Shown piece by piece: positions 6,512 to 12,404 of a DNA stretch of 12,404 bases. Every line of letters begins with the position of its first letter. Within the stretch, counting starts at the first letter, position 1. A program made the translations under genes and the position numbers. Source of the DNA: Synergistaceae bacterium (GTDB taxonomy: Bacteria; Synergistota; Synergistia; Synergistales; Synergistaceae); the NCBI GenBank assembly GCA_031290815.1, contig JAISLO010000223.1:1-12404 (forward strand), written 5' to 3'. Under the pieces are notes generated by a model, which saw only the letters and a list, made by a program, of their open reading frames with translations, ran no database searches and had not been told where the DNA came from.

Positions 6512-7272
6512 ATGCGTGTTCTATGAAATCCGGCGGCTTGGACGACATACTGTACGGAGCCTTGAAGATGCGTCAGCCCGAGGAGGGGACCGGGCCGCGC
6601 GTGAACGTGGACACCGTGCTTCTGGCCGACTACGCGAGGTTCGCTGAGAGCTCTAAGGTCATGGAGATGGGGTGCGCCCACGGCGCCATAAGCTTGATAT
6701 TGGCCAAGCGAATGCTCGCCTCCGCGAGACCGGGGAAGTTCCAGCCCATCGAAGGCATAGACATAAACCCCGAGCTCGTCGGAATGGCGAGGGAGAACGC
6801 CGTGCTGAACGGTCTCTGGGACCGTGTTTCGTTCGATGCCGTCGATCTCCGTGAACACAGGTCGCGATATCGGGCTGGGACGTACGACGCAGTGATAATG
6901 AACCCGCCGTATGATGAGCCTGGCAAGAGCAGGCGCAGCGCGAACGAATCCGTCTCGGCCGCGATGCACGGTGATCTCTGCACTCTCAGGGATGTCGCCG
7001 CCGCCGCCAAATACCTCCTGCGGAACGGGGGGAGCCTCTTCCTCGTCATAAGGGCGAAGAGGCTGGGAGAACTGGCTTTCATCCTGCACGAGCACAACGT
7101 GAAGGTCAAAAGGATCCGCGCCGTTCACCCCAAACCGGACAGGGAAGCGTCGGTAGTGCTGGTGAAAGCCGTCCGGGCATCGGGCGACGGGGTGATTGTC
7201 GAGCCGCCGATGTTCATCTACGGCGAGGACGGAGAGTATACGGAGCGGCTGCTTGCGGCGTACAGGATCTGA
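6472..7272 (+). CDS. TrmN6-like tRNA (adenine-N6) methyltransferase
   Basis: This is a Rossmann-fold S-adenosylmethionine-dependent methyltransferase resembling TrmN6 (YfiC/YabB), which in E. coli makes m6A37 in tRNA1-Val. Motifs are MEMGCAHGAISLILA (motif I, about 64-78), IDINPELVGMARENA, the catalytic NPPY at 144-147, and a following basic segment. The central location among tRNA and rRNA modification genes supports an RNA substrate, although members of this family have been tested in few species. Start choice: the ATG at 6472 has GGAGG four bases upstream but overlaps tatD by 40 bases; the ATG at 6523 would remove 17 residues and match the shorter N-terminus of relatives but has no ribosome binding site. 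The family call is good; the exact target base is inferred. Confidence 0.83.
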   Translation: MGERKQIVWKGLIDACSMKSGGLDDILYGALKMRQPEEGTGPRVNVDTVLLADYARFAESSKVMEMGCAHGAISLILAKRMLASARPGKFQPIEGIDINPELVGMARENAVLNGLWDRVSFDAVDLREHRSRYRAGTYDAVIMNPPYDEPGKSRRSANESVSAAMHGDLCTLRDVAAAAKYLLRNGGSLFLVIRAKRLGELAFILHEHNVKVKRIRAVHPKPDREASVVLVKAVRASGDGVIVEPPMFIYGEDGEYTERLLAAYRI

Positions 7273-7314
7273 CGCGGCGTCGAAACACGCATACTCCAAT
7301 AGAGGATTGATCGG

Positions 7315-8424
7315 ATGTTCGAATTCAAGATAATAGCGGAATGCCGCCAGACCGGAGCGAGGGCGGGGGAACTCGCCACGCCGCACGGGGTCGTTGAGAC
7401 GCCGATTTTTATGCCGGTCGGAACGCAGGCGGCGGTAAAGGCGATGTCCCCAAGGGAACTGGAGGAGATAGGCGCTGGGATGATACTGGGCAACACATAT
7501 CACCTGCATCTGCGCCCAGGGGCCGAGATAATCAGGGACGCCGGAGGGCTTCACCGTTTCATGGGCTGGCGTCGCCCGATACTGACCGACAGCGGCGGGT
7601 TTCAGGTTTTCTCCCTGTCCTCCCTCCGAAAAGTCACCGACGAGGGGGTGGAGTTTCGCTCTCACATCGACGGGAGCGGGTACTTCATGACGCCGGAGAC
7701 GTCCATAGACATCCAGCGCGACCTGGGCGGCGATATAGCAATGTGTTTCGACGAGTGTGTCTCACTGCCGGCCGACGAGGATGCGTCGCGCTCTGCTGTG
7801 GAGCGGACGTTGAAGTGGGCGAAGCGGTGCGCGGCGCGACATTCCGGAGGCGGGCAGGCCCTCTTCGGAATAGTTCAGGGAGCTCTGTTCGAGGACCAGA
7901 GAGTCGAGTGCTCCCGCCGTCTCATCGATCTCGATTTTCCAGGGTACGCCATAGGCGGTCTTTCCGTTGGCGAGAGCCACGACGAGATGTACAGAATATT
8001 GGACGTTCTGGATCCGGTTCTGCCGCGCGGCAAACCGCGCTACCTCATGGGCGTGGGGCTCCCTGAAAACCTCGTCGAATCCACGGCGAGGGGAGTCGAC
8101 ATGTTCGACTGCGTGCTGCCCACGAGGAACGGGCGCAACGGCAGTCTGCTCACGCCCTCGGGCAGGATGAACATCAAAAACGCCGAGTACAAGAGTGATT
8201 TCTCCCCGATAGTCGAGGGCTGCGGCTGCTACGCCTGTCAGAATTTTACCAGGGCTTACGTCAGGCATCTCTACATGGCCGGAGAAATACTCGCCGCCAG
8301 GCTGTGCAGCCTGCACAACCTGTACTTTCTGGTAAATCTGATGAAGGAGGCCAGAAGGGCGATAATAGACGGCAAATTTCAAGAGTTCCGAAAGAGGACG
8401 CGGGACGCCCTGGCGTTATCATGA
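7315..8424 (+). CDS. tgt: tRNA-guanine transglycosylase
   Basis: Tgt replaces guanine 34 in tRNAs with GUN anticodons by the queuosine precursor preQ1. The 369 residues match the bacterial enzyme in length and residues: D92 in LTDSGGFQVF (general acid/base), D265 in MFDCVLPTRNGR (nucleophile), GGLSVGE in the base-recognition loop, and zinc ligands C303, C305, C308 and H334. The ATG at 7315 has AGAGGA eight bases upstream, and 42 bases separate it from the methyltransferase gene. Its stop overlaps the next start as ATGA. No preQ1 synthesis or queA gene lies in the window, though folE2 on the same strand could feed that pathway. High confidence. Confidence 0.97.
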   Translation: MFEFKIIAECRQTGARAGELATPHGVVETPIFMPVGTQAAVKAMSPRELEEIGAGMILGNTYHLHLRPGAEIIRDAGGLHRFMGWRRPILTDSGGFQVFSLSSLRKVTDEGVEFRSHIDGSGYFMTPETSIDIQRDLGGDIAMCFDECVSLPADEDASRSAVERTLKWAKRCAARHSGGGQALFGIVQGALFEDQRVECSRRLIDLDFPGYAIGGLSVGESHDEMYRILDVLDPVLPRGKPRYLMGVGLPENLVESTARGVDMFDCVLPTRNGRNGSLLTPSGRMNIKNAEYKSDFSPIVEGCGCYACQNFTRAYVRHLYMAGEILAARLCSLHNLYFLVNLMKEARRAIIDGKFQEFRKRTRDALALS

Positions 8425-9365
8425 CGATAGTTCGCCCTGCGAGCGGGACGATAAGAGAAGCGGCGGGGATTTTGAGATCGGGAGGGCTCGTCGCCTTCCC
8501 GACCGAGACTGTGTACGGACTTGGGGCGAACGCGCTGGACCCCGGCGCGGTGGGAAAGATCTTCGAGGCTAAGGGCAGGCCGCAGGATAACCCCCTCATC
8601 CTGCACATATCCGATATTGAAGAGGCCGCAAGGCTGGCTGAGACAAACAGGACGGCGGAATCACTCATGGTGAGGTTCTGGCCGGGACCTCTGACCGTGG
8701 TGCTTCGCTCTCGCGACGTGGTCCCCTCCGTTACGAGGGCAGGCCTCGAAACGGTCGCCCTGCGGATGCCCGACAACGATATCGCGCTGGAGCTCATAAG
8801 GGAGGCCGGTGTGCCGGTCGCCGCCCCGTCGGCGAACAGAAGCGGAAGACCCAGCCCCACGACCGCCGCCGCGGTCCAAAACGACCTCGGGAATTTTGTC
8901 GATATGATAATAGACGGCGGTCCGGCTTCGATAGGGGTCGAGTCCACAGTGATCGACGTCACCGGAGGCGCGGTGACAATACTTCGCCCTGGCGGAGTGA
9001 CGCGGGAGATGCTGTCGTCTGTGACAGAGGTCTCGCCCTGCGCCGGGGACGAGATAAAACGCAGGTCCCCTGGTACAAGGCACAGACACTATGCTCCGAA
9101 TATACCGCTGATTTTATGGAGGAGCGGGGACGCGCCTTCAGTGGTTTGCGGCGTCAAGTGGTGCTATATGGGGATAACCCCTCCGCCTCCGGGCGCATTT
9201 AAGACGGCGATGTTCCGCTCGATGGACGAATACGCGCACTGCTTGTTCTCGGCGCTTCGAGATCTCGAATCCACGGGAGCATCCGCAATATTGGCGGAGC
9301 TTCCAGAGGACTCCGGACTCGGCTCCGCCGTGAGAAACAGGCTTATGCGCGCCGCCGGCGCGTAA
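8421..9365 (+). CDS. tsaC: Threonylcarbamoyl-AMP synthase, Sua5 type
   Basis: It makes threonylcarbamoyl-AMP from threonine, bicarbonate and ATP, the first step of t6A37 modification of ANN-decoding tRNAs. The 314-residue protein has the YrdC/SUA5 core (GLVAFPTETVYGLGANA, FEAKGRPQDNPL, FWPGPLTVVL, APSANRSGRPSPT, GVESTVIDV, LRPGGVTREML), then the SPGTRHRHYAP linker and a C-terminal Sua5 domain from about 215. This is therefore the long Sua5 (YwlC-like) form rather than short TsaC. The start at 8421 overlaps the tgt stop as ATGA; no ribosome binding site is seen, so reinitiation is likely. A GC-rich inverted repeat in its last codons is followed by A, not T, so it is not a plus-strand terminator. 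It is the last intact gene of the cluster. Confidence 0.95.
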   Translation: MTIVRPASGTIREAAGILRSGGLVAFPTETVYGLGANALDPGAVGKIFEAKGRPQDNPLILHISDIEEAARLAETNRTAESLMVRFWPGPLTVVLRSRDVVPSVTRAGLETVALRMPDNDIALELIREAGVPVAAPSANRSGRPSPTTAAAVQNDLGNFVDMIIDGGPASIGVESTVIDVTGGAVTILRPGGVTREMLSSVTEVSPCAGDEIKRRSPGTRHRHYAPNIPLILWRSGDAPSVVCGVKWCYMGITPPPPGAFKTAMFRSMDEYAHCLFSALRDLESTGASAILAELPEDSGLGSAVRNRLMRAAGA

Positions 9366-9840
9366 TAAAAAAAAGAGGAGGACCTGCGTTTACTTTTTCG
9401 GGCCGCGCTTTTGCGGCTGCTTCTCCTCGATTGGTGCTATAGAGGCCAACAGCTTGTTCTTTCTGCCCCGCCTCGCCCCTTCCGCGTTTTGGTAAGCCTG
9501 GATATAACCGCCGTCGGTCATGATGCTTTTCATATCCTTGTCATCTCTCAACCTGTCAAATACTTCCTTCCATACCCCCTTTTCCGTCCAGCGCCTGAAT
9601 CTGGAATACACGCTGTTCCACGATCCATACTCCGCCGGCAGGCTCCTCCATGGAGAACCGGTGTGAAGCACCCACAGGACGGCGTTTATCATAGTCCTGT
9701 TGTCCTTTGCGGGACGCCCTCTCCTTTTGCTGCCGCGTTCGGGAGGAAGGATGTCTTTTATGCGCTTCCACGACTCCTCTGAAATTTTATGCTTGATCAT
9801 CGTATAACACCAGCATAGTCATCGACCTCTTTCTAGGCTT
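9366..9840 (-). mobile_element. IS5-type insertion sequence remnant
   Basis: The stretch between tsaC and ald contains only the OrfA fragment. I found no matching terminal inverted repeats or target duplication around it, so the limits given are approximate. A/G-rich AAAAAAAAGAGGAGG at 9367-9381 lies directly at its left side and may mark the old junction. Confidence 0.5.
9390..9800 (-). CDS. Truncated IS5-family transposase OrfA
   Basis: The 136-residue product carries the N-terminal insertion-element domain (DUF4096 type) of two-ORF IS5 relatives: LPPERGSKRRGRP, NAVLWVLHTGSPWRSLP, YSRFRRWTEKGVW. The usual MIDST motif with the first catalytic Asp is present as IMTDGGYIQAYQNAEGAR, so Asp is kept but Ser-Thr is lost. 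The frame then ends in a lysine-rich tail, IEEKQPQKRGPKK. No OrfB with the second Asp and Glu follows; the next sequence is the 3' end of tsaC. It cannot be an active transposase alone. Its codon use is less GC-rich than the neighbours, in keeping with transfer. No ribosome binding site was seen before the ATG at 9800. Confidence 0.8.
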   Translation of the reverse strand: MIKHKISEESWKRIKDILPPERGSKRRGRPAKDNRTMINAVLWVLHTGSPWRSLPAEYGSWNSVYSRFRRWTEKGVWKEVFDRLRDDKDMKSIMTDGGYIQAYQNAEGARRGRKNKLLASIAPIEEKQPQKRGPKK

Positions 9841-9861
9841 CCGGCATTAAATCAGCCCTTC

Positions 9862-10986
9862 TCATATTCCCAGCGCATCAGATGGCTCTTTGTAGATGTT
9901 TTGCATTCCAAATGTGTCCGCGACAGCCTTGACAGTCAGAGCGCCCTTGTGTATGGACAACCCCTGTCTGATTGCCGCGTCGTCTTTGCATGCGCCGGCC
10001 AGTCCCTTTCCAGCCAGGCTCAATCCATATTTTATGGTGGCGTTTGACAGCGCGACGGTCGACGTTCTAGCGTACGCTCCCGGCATGTTGGCGACGCAGT
10101 AGTGGACTACGCCCTCCTCCACGAATACTGGGTCGTCGTGCGAGGTCGGGCGGGAGGTCTCAGCTATTCCGCCCTGATCGATGGCGACGTCGACGAAGAC
10201 CGAACCCTGCCTCATCGACTTCAGATGCTCCCTCGTGACGAGCTTGGGCGCTTTTGCCCCTCCTGGCAGGAGGACAGCCCCTATTACTAGGTCCGACTTA
10301 GCTGTCTCCGCCGATATGGCGGTCGAATCGCTGTAAAGCGTGACGCAATTTGAAGGCATCACCTCAGAGAGGTACGCCAGACGGGTGTGGCTGACGTCGG
10401 CTATGGTCACCCTGGCTCCGAGCCCCGAGGCAATTCTGGCCGCGTTGACGCCCACGGTTCCTCCCCCGATAACAAGCACGTCCGCCGGGGCGACTCCTGG
10501 GACGCCCATCGGAAGGATGCCGCTTCCGCCAAATGTCCTGCCAAGATAGTACGAGCCCATGATGACAGACATGCGCCCCGCCACCTCGCTCATGGGCTGG
10601 AGGAGCGGCAGGCCCCACGATTCCCTGACCAGCTCGTACGCGACGCAGCTCGCGCCGGATTTGAGACACGCCTCTGTCAGCTCCTTGTCCGCGGCGAAAT
10701 GGAAGTAGGTATAAACTATCTGAGAATCCCTGAGAAATTTATACTCATCCTGGAGGGGTTCCTTGACCTTGATCAGCATCTCGGCTTTGCTCCAGACCTC
10801 GCTCGCGCGGCCGAGTATCCTCGCTCCCGCAGACTTGTATTCACCGTCTGGGAACCCGGCGTTTTTCCCTGCGTCACGCTCGACGAACACCTCATGGCCT
10901 GCTTTCACGTATGTCGCGACGGCAGATGGAGTCAATCCGACTCGATACTCGCGGTTCTTTATTTCCTTTGGACAACCTATTCTCAT
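9862..10986 (-). CDS. ald: Alanine dehydrogenase
   Basis: Ald interconverts L-alanine and pyruvate with ammonia and NAD(H), in the cytoplasm. The 374-residue length is typical, and the numbering coincides with characterised enzymes: R15 and K75 (in KVKEP) for pyruvate binding, catalytic H96 (YFHFAAD) and D270 (VDVAIDQGG), and the NAD-binding VIGGGTVGVNAA near 172. PMSEVAGRM and VVHYCVANMPGA are also typical. The ATG at 10986 has GGGGG eight bases upstream. It is transcribed alone, divergent from folE2, towards the IS fragment. In amino-acid-fermenting anaerobes this enzyme either disposes of reductant as alanine or oxidises alanine; direction cannot be read from sequence. No convincing terminator follows. 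Confidence 0.96.
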   Translation of the reverse strand: MRIGCPKEIKNREYRVGLTPSAVATYVKAGHEVFVERDAGKNAGFPDGEYKSAGARILGRASEVWSKAEMLIKVKEPLQDEYKFLRDSQIVYTYFHFAADKELTEACLKSGASCVAYELVRESWGLPLLQPMSEVAGRMSVIMGSYYLGRTFGGSGILPMGVPGVAPADVLVIGGGTVGVNAARIASGLGARVTIADVSHTRLAYLSEVMPSNCVTLYSDSTAISAETAKSDLVIGAVLLPGGAKAPKLVTREHLKSMRQGSVFVDVAIDQGGIAETSRPTSHDDPVFVEEGVVHYCVANMPGAYARTSTVALSNATIKYGLSLAGKGLAGACKDDAAIRQGLSIHKGALTVKAVADTFGMQNIYKEPSDALGI

Positions 10987-11031
10987 TGCCGCTACCCCCT
11001 AGGTAAATGACACTTTGCGAGACGCCGGCCG

Positions 11032-11139
11032 CTATCGAAGGGTAAAGATTTCGTTTATCGATATCGGCGGCGTTTCCCCAAACATCCGTCCTCCAAGCAT
11101 CCGACGAAAATAAGCCTTCTTTGAGAATTTCCTGTCCAT
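11032..11139 (-). CDS. Possible 35-residue ORF upstream of ald
   Basis: It begins MDRKFSKKAYFRRMLGG and ends INEIFTLR, a basic N-terminal half and neutral tail. It lies 45 bases before the ald ATG, on the same strand. A TAAAAT -10-like box sits just upstream of it, but there is no good ribosome binding site, so it may be a non-coding part of the ald leader. I do not recognise a family. Confidence 0.25.
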   Translation of the reverse strand: MDRKFSKKAYFRRMLGGRMFGETPPISINEIFTLR

Positions 11140-11202
11140 GTTCTATGTCATCATTTTAACACAAATAATTTGAGATAGAAATAAAGGTTTGCATAATTCT
11201 TC

Positions 11203-11211
11203 TGATATAAT
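11203..11211 (+). promoter_or_regulatory. Extended -10 promoter for folE2
   Basis: TGATATAAT is an extended -10 (TGnTATAAT). Such promoters need little -35 contact, and none is evident at the right spacing. The transcription start would be near 11218, only five bases before the upstream ORF's ATG and about 100 bases before folE2. Confidence 0.6.
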
Positions 11212-11222
11212 TTTCCTTCAGG

Positions 11223-11315
11223 ATGTGCCGCAGTGAGATGCTATGTGCCGCTTCCGCCGTGCCGGAGGCGTTTGCGGCGGCTGTTTTTCAGCAGATTGTG
11301 GGGGTGAAGGCGTAA
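11223..11315 (+). CDS. Putative 30-residue upstream ORF overlapping the folE2 start
   Basis: It starts at the first ATG after the promoter (MCRSEMLCAASAVPEA at the N-terminus) and ends GVKA with a TAA overlapping the folE2 ATG as TAATG. Third positions are mostly G or C, as in real genes here. A later in-frame ATG at 11238 is an alternative start. The overlap suggests translational coupling, and the hairpin at 11247-11278 lies inside this ORF, so its translation could control folding. It might also be chance. Confidence 0.35.
   Translation: MCRSEMLCAASAVPEAFAAAVFQQIVGVKA
11247..11288 (+). terminator. Attenuator-like hairpin in the folE2 leader
   Basis: CTTCCG (11251-11256) pairs with CGGAGG (11263-11268) around a 6-base loop, and GCCG (11247-11250) pairs with CGGC (11275-11278) across a 6-base bulge. 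Five Ts at 11284-11288 follow. The T tract is short and five bases from the stem, so termination would be weak at best. Confidence 0.35.
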
Positions 11316-12304
11316 TGGACGCTGGAAGAGGATTGGGCAGCGACGTTCAAAACAGCGTGCCGGCAACTCAGGTCTCGCTGTCACGGGTCGGAGTGACTGG
11401 GTTGAAGAGGATCCTCCGCCTTAGGGACGCGGCCGGCAGGAACACGCTCTTCTTCGCCGAGATGAGGCTGTACGCGCGTCTTGACGCCAAACACTCCGGC
11501 GTGCACATGTCACGATTCGTAGAGAACATAGAAAACGCGGCGTTGGAGATCGCCTCTGAGCCATTCCAAAACTTCGAGGCGCTGACCGACAGAATCGCTC
11601 TGGAGGTTGCCCGCACACAGGGAGCGGCGCGGGCGGAGGTTCACATCCGGGCGCAGTATCCCATGACGAAGATCACTCCGGCGTCCAAGATGAAGGTCGA
11701 GAACCTTTGCACGTTTATCGGAGTTTCGGTCAGCGACGGGACAAGAACCCGCAGGGCGTCGGGAGTGGAGGTCGAGGGCCTGACAGTATGCCCGTGCGCC
11801 AGGGAGATGGTGGCGGAACATTCGCGGGAGATGCTCGTCAACGCCGGGTACAGCGAACGTCAGGCCGATGAGATAGTGTCGATGCTGCCCCTTGCCTCAC
11901 ACAATCAGAGGGGGACCGGCACTCTCATGATAGGGTCGGACAGCCTGGTCATGGCAGATAAACTCGTCGGGATAGTTGAGGATTCGATGAGCTCTGGGAT
12001 GTATGCCTTGCTGAAACGTCCCGACGAGCTCCACGTCGTGAGGGAGGGGCACGCGAGGCCGCGCTTTGCGGAGGATGTAGTGAGGGAGATGCTGAGAGGC
12101 GTGGCTGAGCGCATTCCAGGCCTTGCCGACGATTCCTTCGTGCTCGCCAGACAGGAGAACATGGAGAGCATCCACTCCCACAACGCGTATGCCGAACGCT
12201 GCGGAGTCCTCGGCGACATAAGGGCGGAACTCAGAGGCGGCTCCGGCGTCACGATCACGCCCGTCTCTTTCGAATCATGGCTGGACTCCATGAGTGAGAC
12301 GTAA
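11315..12304 (+). CDS. folE2: GTP cyclohydrolase, FolE2/MptA family
   Basis: The family opens GTP to 7,8-dihydroneopterin phosphates: the triphosphate in bacterial FolE2, feeding folate and often queuosine synthesis, and the cyclic phosphate in archaeal MptA. Motifs in the 329 residues include SDVQN at 9-13, SRVGVTGLKR, KHSGVHMSRF at 59-68, GLTVCPCAREM with metal-ligand Cys at 159 or 161, SHNQRGTGTL around H196, VED at 221-223, and NMESIHSHNAYAER. At 329 residues it is longer than the roughly 260 of typical FolE2 and nearer MptA in length. The ATG at 11315 is preceded by GAAGG and overlaps an upstream stop; ATG 11243 in frame would add a Cys/Gly-rich 24 residues and is less likely. Family is sure; FolE2 versus MptA-like product is not. 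Confidence 0.9.
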   Translation: MDAGRGLGSDVQNSVPATQVSLSRVGVTGLKRILRLRDAAGRNTLFFAEMRLYARLDAKHSGVHMSRFVENIENAALEIASEPFQNFEALTDRIALEVARTQGAARAEVHIRAQYPMTKITPASKMKVENLCTFIGVSVSDGTRTRRASGVEVEGLTVCPCAREMVAEHSREMLVNAGYSERQADEIVSMLPLASHNQRGTGTLMIGSDSLVMADKLVGIVEDSMSSGMYALLKRPDELHVVREGHARPRFAEDVVREMLRGVAERIPGLADDSFVLARQENMESIHSHNAYAERCGVLGDIRAELRGGSGVTITPVSFESWLDSMSET

Positions 12305-12371
12305 TACGCATCAAATAAATAGCAGTACACTAAAAGTCGGCGGACTTGAAGCGCGATGGGAGGGAATGAGA

Positions 12372-12404
12372 ATGAAACAATGGGTTTGCTCAAAATGCGG
12401 GTAT
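12372..12404 (+). CDS. Rubredoxin-like protein (partial, N-terminus only)
   Basis: Eleven codons, MKQWVCSKCGY, are visible before the window ends. CxxCGY right after a short lead-in with an aromatic residue is the first half of the FeS4 site of rubredoxin. A larger protein with an N-terminal rubredoxin domain, or a desulfoferrodoxin-type protein, is also possible. GGGAGG at 12358-12363 fixes the start at 12372 rather than the ATG at 12366. It begins 67 bases after folE2 on the same strand. Confidence 0.7.
   Translation, partial: MKQWVCSKCGY

Larger units (their letters stand above)
10987..11314. other. Divergent intergenic control region between ald and folE2
   Basis: About 330 bases separate the two divergent genes. 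The centre (11140-11220) is AT-rich and holds promoter-like boxes on both strands. The ald side contains a possible 35-codon ORF; the folE2 side contains an extended -10, a 30-codon ORF and a hairpin. No known riboswitch class was recognised, including THF and preQ1 types, by eye. Confidence 0.5.

Noticed and set aside
6415..7665. 416-codon minus-strand ORF across tatD, the methyltransferase gene and tgt
   Set aside because: It spans three well-supported genes on the opposite strand, has no recognisable domain and no ribosome binding site.
9343..9375. Terminator after tsaC (CGCGCC/GGCGCG hairpin followed by a homopolymer run)
   Set aside because: On the plus strand the run is A, not T, and on the minus strand the T run precedes the hairpin, so it is not a standard terminator for either strand.
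11218..11314. THF or preQ1 riboswitch before folE2
   Set aside because: The gene context invited the idea, but I could not match the conserved core bases of either class by eye.

Overview
The window reads as ordinary chromosome from a GC-rich, probably anaerobic, amino-acid-fermenting bacterium. The order of the translation genes, a secreted beta-helix protein with PMP-type repeats, alanine dehydrogenase and a FolE2/MptA-type GTP cyclohydrolase together suggest Synergistota. That placement is a weak inference, because the window has no rRNA or other marker gene. No tRNA, rRNA, CRISPR array or complete mobile element was seen.

Layout. (1) Positions 1-2620 are read on the minus strand. A TTGACA/TAATAT promoter with a 7-bp inverted repeat just downstream drives an 18-codon leader ORF, then apbE (exported flavin transferase), then a short coding-like frame of unclear status, then a secreted PMP-repeat beta-helix protein that runs off the left edge. 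(2) Positions 2620-2830 are a divergent control region. (3) Positions 2830-9365 are a tight plus-strand cluster of six genes: rsmI, metG, tatD, a TrmN6-like methyltransferase gene, tgt and a sua5-type tsaC. Three of the junctions overlap, and most products act on rRNA or tRNA (16S C1402 methylation, Met-tRNA charging, probable tRNA m6A, queuosine, t6A). (4) Positions 9366-9861 hold a truncated IS5-type transposase OrfA on the minus strand, just after an orphan ribosome-binding-site-like sequence. (5) ald lies on the minus strand at 9862-10986. (6) Positions 10987-11314 are a second divergent control region with an extended -10 promoter, a 30-codon upstream ORF overlapping folE2 as TAATG, and a GC-rich hairpin followed by five Ts. 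(7) folE2/mptA is followed by the first 11 codons of a rubredoxin-like gene at the right edge.

How the genes fit together. The central cluster looks like one transcript that couples an aminoacyl-tRNA synthetase to ribosome and tRNA modification. FolE2/MptA makes the dihydroneopterin triphosphate used for folate and, in many bacteria, for the queuosine precursor that Tgt inserts, but it has its own promoter. apbE and the beta-helix gene share an orientation and probably a transcript, and both products act outside the cytoplasm; any direct partnership is unproven.

I found no convincing new multi-gene system. The least explained signals are small: short leader ORFs coupled to apbE and folE2, a palindromic operator at the apbE promoter, a possible attenuator before folE2, and an unassigned coding-like frame between apbE and the beta-helix gene. 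The genes themselves are recognisable families with intact catalytic residues, apart from the truncated transposase.
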